Shown here piece after piece: positions 1 to 4,712 of a DNA stretch of 5,761 nt. The notes below the pieces were generated by a model. That model saw nothing but the letters and a program-made list of their open reading frames with translations. It was not told the DNA's origin and made no database searches. Within the stretch, counting starts at the first letter, position 1. Each line of letters begins with the position of its first letter. The stretch comes from Clostridiales bacterium UBA4696. Lineage in GTDB: Bacteria; Bacillota; Clostridia; Oscillospirales; Oscillospiraceae. Location: assembly GCA_002404795.1 (NCBI GenBank), contig DHKK01000060.1, positions 1 to 5,761 on the forward strand, given 5' to 3'. The position numbers were made by a program, and so were the translations under genes.

Positions 1-121
1 AAGGTTTTGACGGAGGGAGAGAAGACCTGAAGGTTTGCAATCACTGTAAGCTATGCGAAAGTCCAAAATTTTCTCTCCCTCAGTCTGCTTCGCAGACAGC
101 TCCCTCGTCAGAGGGAGCCTT
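1..121. repeat. Palindromic intergenic repeat (REP/MITE-like)
   Basis: Several nested palindromes are visible. GAGGGAGAGAA (13-23) is an exact inverted copy of TTCTCTCCCTC (71-81). GTCTGC (83-88) pairs with GCAGAC (92-97) around a TTC loop. GCTCCCTC (99-106) pairs with GAGGGAGC (111-118) around a GTCA loop. CTCCCTC and GAGGGAG therefore each occur twice, which allows alternative folds. AAGG at 1-4 mirrors CCTT at 118-121, but the left limit may be cut by the window edge. From memory, very similar palindromes are scattered between genes in Faecalibacterium/Oscillospirales genomes. It lies 12 bp past the stop of the M42 gene, so it may also fold at the 3' end of that transcript. No protein is encoded in it. 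Confidence 0.7.
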
Positions 122-133
122 GAGTGCTGAGAC

Positions 134-1174
134 TTACAGGTTCAGATAGCCCTTGAGCGTCTTCAGGGTGTTGAGGACGCCGTCCTTGTGGCTGCGTTCG
201 TAGCCGTGGCTGGCGTAGACGCCGGAGCCGATGAGGCCGTGGCGGATGTCATAGCCTGCGCTGAGCGTGGCCTCCACGTCGGAGCCGTAGTGCGGGTAAA
301 CATCGACTGCGTAGTCTGCGCCCTCGCGCTTGGCCGCGTCGATGAGCTTGCCGACGACCTCGTAGCTGTACGGGCCGCCGGAGTCCTTTGCGCAGATCGA
401 CACCTGCCGCTCCGTGCAGCGCAGCCCGTCGCCCACGCAGCCCATATCGACGCTGATGGACTCCGTCACGCCCGCAGGCACGGAGCCCGCGCCGCCGTGG
501 CCGACCTCCTCATAGACGGTCACATGGACATAGGTCCGGCGCGGCAGCTGCCTGTTTTCGTCCCGCAGGTACTTTGCAAAGCCCAGCAGGATGCCGACGG
601 ACAGCTTATCGTCGAGGAAGCGGCTTTTGATATAGCCCGAGGCCGTCACGCGCGTGCGCGGGTCGAAGCAGACGATGTCGCCGGTCTCGATGCCGAGCGC
701 GCGGGTCTCGTCCGCGGAGGCGACGGCTTCGTCGAGCAAGACCTCCGTCGTGTCGAAGGTCCGCTCGGTCTTGCCGTAGTCTCCGTTCACGTGGACAGAC
801 GCGTTGCACAGCTGCAGCGTCCCTTCATAGACCTTGCCGCCGCGCGTGTAGACGCGGACGTTCTCCGTCTCGCCATTTTCCGCGCGCATGCCGCCGAGGT
901 TCGTCACGCGCAGACGGCCGTTGGCCTTGACCTCCGCGACCATCGCGCCGAGCGTATCCGTATGCGCCTGCAGCAGCAGCGCGCCTTCTTCCGATTCCGC
1001 GCCGCCGAGGTCGATCAGCACGCCGCCCTTGGCGGTCTTCTTTGCCGCAAAGCCCAGCACACTGAACGCGTCCTGCACCCAGGCCGCGGCCCGATCGGTA
1101 AAGCCCGTCGGGCTGTCGATCGCGAGCAGCTCGACCGCCTTCTGGGCGGCATATTCTGCATACTTCTGTTCCAT
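134..1174 (-). CDS. M42-family metallopeptidase (aminopeptidase/glutamyl aminopeptidase-like)
   Basis: This 346-residue protein has the length and motif order of the M42 family (TET-type, dinuclear metal aminopeptidases that trim peptides in the cytoplasm). Visible motifs are AHTDTLG with H71 and D73; FLDDK with D188 as the expected bridging metal ligand; YEEVGHGGAG with E222 (expected catalytic base) and E223; SVDMG with D243; and ASHGYERSH with H323. All expected metal and catalytic residues are present, so the enzyme should be active; its peptide preference cannot be read from sequence. There is no signal peptide. The ATG is supported by AAGGAGA (1182-1188) seven bases upstream. It follows der on the same strand after an 87-bp gap containing a GC-rich hairpin, and I see no convincing promoter there, so it may be read through from der. 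The annotation 'cellulase M/endoglucanase' sometimes given to this family is historical. Family is secure; substrate is inference. Confidence 0.93.
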   Translation of the reverse strand: MEQKYAEYAAQKAVELLAIDSPTGFTDRAAAWVQDAFSVLGFAAKKTAKGGVLIDLGGAESEEGALLLQAHTDTLGAMVAEVKANGRLRVTNLGGMRAENGETENVRVYTRGGKVYEGTLQLCNASVHVNGDYGKTERTFDTTEVLLDEAVASADETRALGIETGDIVCFDPRTRVTASGYIKSRFLDDKLSVGILLGFAKYLRDENRQLPRRTYVHVTVYEEVGHGGAGSVPAGVTESISVDMGCVGDGLRCTERQVSICAKDSGGPYSYEVVGKLIDAAKREGADYAVDVYPHYGSDVEATLSAGYDIRHGLIGSGVYASHGYERSHKDGVLNTLKTLKGYLNL

Positions 1175-1181
1175 CGTCCTG

Positions 1182-1188
1182 TCTCCTT
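1182..1188 (-). promoter_or_regulatory. Ribosome binding site of the M42 peptidase
   Basis: The minus strand reads AAGGAGA, with seven bases before the ATG. It is close to consensus and confirms the start chosen. Confidence 0.75.
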
Positions 1189-1224
1189 ATTTTAAATCAA
1201 AGAAATTTTACCATTTTTGCAGCA

Positions 1225-1254
1225 ATCCCGGCGGAAGAAGCTTCCTGCCGGGAT
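1225..1254 (-). other. GC-rich hairpin after der, without a U tract
   Basis: ATCCCGGC (1225-1232) plus GGAAG (1233-1237) pairs with CTTCC (1241-1245) and GCCGGGAT (1247-1254), with one bulged base at 1246 and an AAG loop: 13 base pairs. It begins seven bases past the der stop. Neither strand has a run of T directly after the stem, so it is not a classical intrinsic terminator. It may stabilise the 3' end of der mRNA, cause partial termination, or mark an RNA processing point between der and the peptidase gene. Confidence 0.55.
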
Positions 1255-1261
1255 CGTCTGG

Positions 1262-2596
1262 TTATACGTCTTCCTTGTCGCCCTTCTGGCGGATGGTGAT
1301 CCGGATCGGCGTTCCGGTCAGGCCGAACACCGCGCGGATCTGGTTTTCCAGATAGCGCTGGTACGAGAAATGGAAGAGCCGGCTGTCGTTGCAGAAGAAC
1401 ACAAAATGCGGCGGCTTGACGCCGACCTGCGTGATATAGTAGATCTTCAGACGGCGGCCCTTGTCCGTGGGCGGCTGGACCCGGGCAGTGGCGTCTGCCA
1501 GCACGGCGTTCAGATTGCCCGTAGTGATGCGGCTGGTATTCTGCTTGTGGACCTCCTGAATGGTCTCAAACAGCCGGTCACACCGGGCGCCGGTCAGGGC
1601 GGAGAGGAAGATGACCGGGGCGTAGAGCATATAGCTCAGGCCCTTGCGGACGTCCGCCTCCATGTCCCGCATGGTGTTGGTCTCCTTATCGGCTACGGCG
1701 TCCCATTTATTGACCACGATCACGGCGGCCTTGCCTGCCTCGTGAACCAGGCCCGCGATCTTGGTGTCCTGCTCCGTAACGCCCTCGTTGGCGTCAATAA
1801 GGATCAGGCACACATCCGCCCGGTCGATGGCGCTGACGGAGCGCATATTGGAATACTTTTCAATGGCGTCGTCCACCTTGCTCTTCCGGCGCATACCGGC
1901 GGTGTCAATGAAGCAGTATTTTCCGGTTTCGTTCTCAAAATAAGAGTCGATGGCGTCCCGGGTGGTGCCGGCCACGTCGGAGACGATGACCCGCTCCTCC
2001 CCCAGGATCCGATTGAGAAGACTGGACTTGCCCACGTTGGGCTTTCCTACGATGGCGACCTTGATCACATCGTCGTCGTCATCTTCGTCTTCGACATCCG
2101 GAATGTTCTCCAGCACCCAGTCCAGCAGATCGCCGGTGCCGTGGCCGTGGACGGCGGAGGTCTCGAACAGATCGCCGATGCCCAGGGAGTAGAACTCGAA
2201 GGCGTCCGGATTTACCAGGCCTGTGGAGTCGCACTTATTGACGGCCAGAGCCACAGGCTTTCCGGACTTGCGCAGCATGGCGGCAACGTCCTGATCGGCG
2301 GCGGTGACGCCGCTGCGCACGTCCGCTACCATAATGATGGCGTCCGCCAGCTCAATGGCGATCTCCGCCTGGCGGCGCATGAATTTCAGCATTTCATTGT
2401 TCGTGCCCGGCTCAATGCCGCCGGTATCGACGAGCGCAAAGCCGCGCCCGTTCCACTCGCATTCGCCGTAGATCCGGTCACGGGTGACGCCCGGCGTATC
2501 CTCCACGATCGCCATGCGCTTGCCGGTCAGCTTATTGAAGAGCATCGATTTGCCGACGTTCGGCCGGCCGACGATGGCTACGATCGGTTTTGACAT
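1262..2596 (-). CDS. der: Ribosome biogenesis GTPase Der (EngA)
   Basis: Der is an essential cytoplasmic GTPase with two tandem G domains and a C-terminal KH-like domain; it binds the maturing 50S subunit. The 444-residue protein matches the usual length. G domain 1 shows GRPNVGKS (10-17), DTGG (57-60), NKCD (120-123) and SA (147-148). G domain 2 shows GKPNVGKS (184-191), DTAG (231-234), NKWD (296-299) and SAL (332-334). The KH-like domain (about 355-437) contains HFSYQRYLENQIR and TPIRI. The linker between the G domains is very acidic (DVEDEDDDDD, 167-176). The ATG is preceded by AAAGGAGG (2606-2613) with nine bases of spacing. Upstream is rpmF, 72 bp away across a terminator-like hairpin; downstream is the M42 gene. 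Identity is secure. A long open frame antisense to the whole gene is a by-product of its codon use. Confidence 0.98.
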   Translation of the reverse strand: MSKPIVAIVGRPNVGKSMLFNKLTGKRMAIVEDTPGVTRDRIYGECEWNGRGFALVDTGGIEPGTNNEMLKFMRRQAEIAIELADAIIMVADVRSGVTAADQDVAAMLRKSGKPVALAVNKCDSTGLVNPDAFEFYSLGIGDLFETSAVHGHGTGDLLDWVLENIPDVEDEDDDDDVIKVAIVGKPNVGKSSLLNRILGEERVIVSDVAGTTRDAIDSYFENETGKYCFIDTAGMRRKSKVDDAIEKYSNMRSVSAIDRADVCLILIDANEGVTEQDTKIAGLVHEAGKAAVIVVNKWDAVADKETNTMRDMEADVRKGLSYMLYAPVIFLSALTGARCDRLFETIQEVHKQNTSRITTGNLNAVLADATARVQPPTDKGRRLKIYYITQVGVKPPHFVFFCNDSRLFHFSYQRYLENQIRAVFGLTGTPIRITIRQKGDKEDV

Positions 2597-2605
2597 ACCG
2601 GTTTG

Positions 2606-2613
2606 CCTCCTTT
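2606..2613 (-). promoter_or_regulatory. Ribosome binding site of der
   Basis: The minus strand reads AAAGGAGG, nine bases before the der ATG. It is close to the full consensus, so translation initiation on der should be efficient even if the upstream terminator limits its mRNA. Confidence 0.75.
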
Positions 2614-2620
2614 CATAGAC

Positions 2621-2651
2621 AAGAAAAGAGGAAGGCGCACGGCCTCCCTCT
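2621..2651 (-). terminator. Intrinsic terminator-like hairpin between rpmF and der
   Basis: Read on the minus strand, AGAGGGAGGC (2651-2642) pairs with GCCTTCCTCT (2636-2627) over ten base pairs with one G-U, around a five-base loop, and TTTCTT follows directly (2626-2621). This is a standard terminator shape placed 17 bases after the rpmF stop. It should end many transcripts before der; readthrough or an unseen promoter must supply der. Confidence 0.75.
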
Positions 2652-2668
2652 CATCTCTTTCAGCGAAA

Positions 2669-2854
2669 TCACTTAGCTTCAACAGAAATGACTTCACGGC
2701 CATTGTAGTAGCCGCAAGCCTTGCAGGCTCTGTGAGGCAGGCGGGGCTCGCCGCACTTCGGGCAAGCTACGACGCCGGGGATCGCCAGTTTCCAGTGGGA
2801 GCTGCGTCTCTTATCTCTTCTTGCACGGGATACTTTTCTCTTGGGTACTGCCAT
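2669..2854 (-). CDS. rpmF: 50S ribosomal protein L32 (bL32), zinc-binding form
   Basis: This 61-residue protein starts MAVPKRKVSRARRDKRRSSHW, the hallmark N-terminus of bL32, which sits in the large ribosomal subunit. A zinc ribbon is intact: C31-x2-C34 and C44-x2-C47, within CPKCGE...CKACGYYNGREV. It is thus the cysteine-containing (C+) form rather than the zinc-independent form some Firmicutes express under zinc limitation. The frame is open to a GTG three codons earlier, but that codon overlaps the ribosome binding site AAGGAGG (2863-2869), so the ATG at 2854 is the start. It lies 45 bp after the DUF177 gene on the same strand, the conserved DUF177-rpmF pair of many bacteria, and almost certainly shares its promoter. 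A terminator-like hairpin follows the stop. Confidence 0.98.
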   Translation of the reverse strand: MAVPKRKVSRARRDKRRSSHWKLAIPGVVACPKCGEPRLPHRACKACGYYNGREVISVEAK

Positions 2855-2862
2855 GTGGTACA

Positions 2863-2869
2863 CCTCCTT
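2863..2869 (-). promoter_or_regulatory. Ribosome binding site fixing the rpmF start
   Basis: The minus strand reads AAGGAGG, eight bases before the ATG at 2854. Because it overlaps the in-frame GTG at 2861-2863, it rules that codon out as the start. Confidence 0.85.
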
Positions 2870-2899
2870 GGTTCAAATGCCCGAGGGCACATTATCTAC

Positions 2900-3400
2900 T
2901 TATTTATCCAGTAACTGCTGTAAAACAGCAAAACGGGAATCAACTTCAGGCTTGCAGCCGCAGGGCCCCTCATTGAGGTTCTTCCCGCAGCGGAAGCAGA
3001 CGCCTTTGCAGTCCGGCCTGCACAGAAGCTGGCTGTCAAGGCCGAGCACGAAGGCCGTCGTCACGATATCGGTCAGATCCGCGCAGCCGTCATGGATGCC
3101 GAAGGTCCATTCGTCCTCCGCCTGCTCGAGCTCCTGCTCCGGGACCAGGACCGCGTGGACCGGGATCGTGATCGCGCGCGTGAACGCGGCGGCGCAGCGG
3201 TCACACACGCCGTGCAGCGTGGTGGAAAGCTCACCGGTCAGCTCCAGCACGCCGGCGGTGTTGCGCACCTTGCCGCGCGCAAGGACCGGCTCGTCTGCGG
3301 GCTTGCAGCTGCCGAAAACGAGATCGGACAGATCTTCGCTCGTCTCGAACGGAAGGCTTGCGCCGGGCGTGACAAGAATCGGCTTTAAATCCAGCAGCAT
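2900..3400 (-). CDS. DUF177/YceD-family protein, probable rRNA/50S accumulation factor
   Basis: From ATG 3400 this protein has 166 residues, normal for DUF177. Recognisable points are a CDRC pair (C66, C69) in the central part, the C-terminal block CRPDCKGVCFRCG (C127, C131, C135, C138), then NLNEGPCGC (C147, C149) and the closing DSRFAVLQQLL segment. The cysteine-rich half may bind zinc. Members of this family are nearly always encoded just before rpmF, as here, and E. coli YceD has been tied to 23S rRNA accumulation; a direct role in this organism is inference. The frame extends to a TTG at 3412, but that codon overlaps the GGAGGG ribosome binding site (3405-3410), so the ATG at 3400 is preferred. 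It is the first gene after a strong promoter at 3433-3461, with a leader of only about 26 bases. Confidence 0.93.
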   Translation of the reverse strand: MLLDLKPILVTPGASLPFETSEDLSDLVFGSCKPADEPVLARGKVRNTAGVLELTGELSTTLHGVCDRCAAAFTRAITIPVHAVLVPEQELEQAEDEWTFGIHDGCADLTDIVTTAFVLGLDSQLLCRPDCKGVCFRCGKNLNEGPCGCKPEVDSRFAVLQQLLDK

Positions 3401-3404
3401 AGCG

Positions 3405-3410
3405 CCCTCC
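3405..3410 (-). promoter_or_regulatory. Ribosome binding site fixing the DUF177 start
   Basis: The minus strand reads GGAGGG, only four bases before the ATG at 3400 (five if counted from GGAGG). Spacing is short but usable. It overlaps the upstream in-frame TTG at 3410-3412 and so argues against that start. Confidence 0.7.
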
Positions 3411-3432
3411 AATCCATAATCGTGCGATGGAT

Positions 3433-3461
3433 ATTATATCGAATAATCGCGTGGAAGTCAA
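3433..3461 (-). promoter_or_regulatory. Sigma-A promoter for the DUF177-rpmF operon
   Basis: On the minus strand TTGACT (3461-3456) is followed by a 17-base spacer and a perfect TATAAT (3438-3433). Transcription should start near 3426. Three A5 tracts lie just upstream of the -35 box. This is a near-ideal vegetative promoter, fitting for a ribosomal protein operon. Confidence 0.88.
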
Positions 3462-3465
3462 ATAC

Positions 3466-3491
3466 TTTTTCACAAATTTTTCGTTCTTTTT
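3466..3491 (-). promoter_or_regulatory. Phased A-tracts, UP-element-like
   Basis: Runs of five T on the plus strand (A5 on the minus strand) lie at 3466-3470, 3477-3481 and 3487-3491, so they repeat at 11 and 10 bases, one helical turn each. The nearest ends four bases upstream of the minus-strand -35 box, which places the set at about -40 to -65. That is where RNA polymerase alpha subunits contact UP elements and where curved DNA boosts initiation. Function is inferred from position and phasing. Confidence 0.55.
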
Positions 3492-3507
3492 CCGCAGCCG
3501 CGGATTC

Positions 3508-3536
3508 TTTACAGGAGCCGGGCCGCGTGGTAAAAT
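3508..3536 (+). promoter_or_regulatory. Sigma-A promoter for the pseudouridine synthase gene
   Basis: TTTACA (3508-3513), a 17-base spacer and TAAAAT (3531-3536) each match consensus at five of six positions, and TGG directly before the -10 box gives an extended -10 (TGn). The expected start site is near 3543, leaving a leader of about 29 bases. It is divergent from the promoter at 3433-3461, with 46 bp between the two -35 boxes. Confidence 0.78.
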
Positions 3537-3553
3537 AGGCGCAGAACAAGATC

Positions 3554-3557
3554 GGAG
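3554..3557 (+). promoter_or_regulatory. Weak, distant ribosome binding site of the pseudouridine synthase gene
   Basis: GGAG is the best Shine-Dalgarno match before the ATG at 3572, but 14 bases separate them, well above the usual 5-9. No in-frame ATG, GTG or TTG exists between the upstream TAG (3536-3538) and 3572, so the start stands and initiation is probably weak. Confidence 0.4.
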
Positions 3558-3571
3558 ACGTCAAGACTGCC

Positions 3572-4525
3572 ATGAAAGAATTTACGATCACCCCGAATGA
3601 CGCCGGGCAGCGGCTCGACCGCTTTCTGGCCAAGGCCGTTCCCCTGCTCCCGGCCTCGCTGGCGCAGAAATACATCCGCCTCAAGCGCGTCAAGCTCAAC
3701 GGCAAGCGCGCCGAGCGCGATACGCGCCTGACTGCCGGAGATACGCTGCAATTATACATCAACGACGAGTTTTTTGATACCCCCAAAGAAGAAAATGCCT
3801 ATCTGACCGTCGCCGCGCCGAAGCTGCACATCGTCTATGAGGATGAAAACATCCTGCTGGTCGACAAAAAACCGGGTCAGGCCGTCCACCCGCACGACGG
3901 CGCGGAATACGGCCGCACGCTTATCGACCATATCCAGGCCTATCTCTACGCCAAGCGCGAATGGCGGCCGCGGGAGGAGCATGCCTTCACCCCCGCCCTG
4001 TGCAACCGCATCGACCGCAACACCGGCGGCATCGTCATCGCCGCGAAAAATGCAGAGGCCCTGCGCATCCTCAACCAGAAGATCAAGGACCGCGAGATCG
4101 ACAAGCGGTATCTGTGCATCGTCCACGGCACGCCGCGTCCGGCGAACGGACGGCTCGAGGGACAGCTGTTCAAGGATGCGAAGGAAAACCGCGTCTATGT
4201 CACCAAGGCCCCGCAGAAGGGCTCCAAGACCTGCATCACGCTCTATCAGACGCTGCAGAGCCGCAGAGGCCTGAGTCTGGTCGAATGCGAGCTCATCACC
4301 GGCCGCACCCACCAGATTCGCGCGCAGATGGCCGCCGCAGGCTGGCCGCTGCTGGGCGACGGGAAATACGGCAGGCTCGACAAACGCTATGACCGCAAAT
4401 ATCAGGCCCTCTATTCCTACAAACTCACCTTCCGCTTCACGACCGACGCGGGTTGCCTTTCGTACCTCGACGGAAAGACGTTCGAGGTCGAATCTGTGGA
4501 TTTCGTGCAGGAATACTTTACATAA
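3572..4525 (+). CDS. RluA-family rRNA pseudouridine synthase with S4 domain
   Basis: This 317-residue enzyme should isomerise specific uridines in rRNA to pseudouridine. An N-terminal S4 RNA-binding domain (about 12-75, with AGQRLDRFL and IRLKRVKLNGKR) precedes the catalytic domain. The catalytic loop reads CNRIDRNTGGIVI (144-156), placing the nucleophilic aspartate at D148. The family's usual first residues, H-R-L-D, are N-R-I-D here. The second conserved block, ITGRTHQIRAQMAAAGWPLLGDGKYG (starting at 242), is intact, as are VYEDENILLVDKKPG (88-102) and KRYLCIVHG (178-186). Length is normal for RluC/RluD-type proteins. Sequence alone does not give the target uridine, so no symbol is assigned. 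The start matches the family N-terminus but has only a weak, distant Shine-Dalgarno sequence. It is monocistronic: its own promoter lies upstream and a strong terminator follows 25 bp after the stop. Confidence 0.93.
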   Translation: MKEFTITPNDAGQRLDRFLAKAVPLLPASLAQKYIRLKRVKLNGKRAERDTRLTAGDTLQLYINDEFFDTPKEENAYLTVAAPKLHIVYEDENILLVDKKPGQAVHPHDGAEYGRTLIDHIQAYLYAKREWRPREEHAFTPALCNRIDRNTGGIVIAAKNAEALRILNQKIKDREIDKRYLCIVHGTPRPANGRLEGQLFKDAKENRVYVTKAPQKGSKTCITLYQTLQSRRGLSLVECELITGRTHQIRAQMAAAGWPLLGDGKYGRLDKRYDRKYQALYSYKLTFRFTTDAGCLSYLDGKTFEVESVDFVQEYFT

Positions 4526-4549
4526 CATATTTTATTCTGTATTTTCTCC

Positions 4550-4589
4550 AAAGTTGGAAGAACTTCCTAAATGTTCTTCCAACTTTTTT
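4550..4589 (+). terminator. Strong intrinsic terminator of the pseudouridine synthase gene
   Basis: AAAGTTGGAAGAAC (4550-4563) pairs perfectly with GTTCTTCCAACTTT (4573-4586), 14 base pairs around a nine-base loop, and the T run continues to 4589. There is no matching T run on the minus strand side, so it acts on plus-strand transcripts. It insulates potA from the gene before it. Confidence 0.92.
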
Positions 4590-4610
4590 GCACATTTTTT
4601 CGTTTTGTTA

Positions 4611-4639
4611 TTGACAAAACACCCCCTGCCGGATATATT
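4611..4639 (+). promoter_or_regulatory. Sigma-A promoter for potA
   Basis: A perfect TTGACA (4611-4616), a 17-base spacer and TATATT (4634-4639, five of six) make a strong vegetative promoter. Initiation is expected near 4646, giving a leader of about 66 bases before potA. Confidence 0.87.
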
Positions 4640-4646
4640 CAATCCA

Positions 4647-4694
4647 GTATGTTTCGGGCGTTTTTGTCAGCTTCCGACGCATACGAATTTTTTT
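4647..4694 (+). promoter_or_regulatory. potA leader hairpin followed by a T run, possible attenuator
   Basis: GTATGTTTCGG (4647-4657) pairs with CCGACGCATAC (4674-4684) with one mismatch and one wobble. After GAA comes a run of seven T (4688-4694). This resembles a weak intrinsic terminator located between the promoter and the potA ribosome binding site. It could attenuate transcription or simply protect the 5' end of the mRNA, since the stem starts right at the predicted first base. I see no alternative antiterminator fold or known riboswitch core. Confidence 0.45.
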
Positions 4695-4712
4695 CGAAAT
4701 GGGGGAGGATAC

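Noticed and set aside
1..121. CRISPR-like repeat cluster
   Set aside because: The repeated units are inverted arms of palindromes, not evenly spaced direct repeats with unique spacers.
188..1195. 335-codon plus-strand open frame antisense to the M42 gene
   Set aside because: Ala/Val/Asp/Arg-rich low-information sequence typical of a GC-rich antisense shadow. The M42 motifs on the minus strand explain the region.
1189..1215. A/T-rich TAAAAT motifs upstream of the M42 gene as its promoter
   Set aside because: Two -10-like matches exist on the minus strand, but neither has a -35 box at proper spacing, and the second lies almost on the ribosome binding site.
1217..2593. 458-codon open frame on the plus strand antisense to der
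   Set aside because: It mirrors the der codons and shows no recognisable domain. Der on the other strand has every family motif.
2702..2707. TACAAT on the minus strand inside rpmF as a -10 box for der
   Set aside because: No acceptable -35 hexamer lies 16-18 bases upstream, and the bases belong to the conserved L32 coding sequence.
3752..4528. 258-codon minus-strand open frame across the pseudouridine synthase gene
   Set aside because: Antisense shadow with no motif, and it would overlap a complete RluA-family enzyme.
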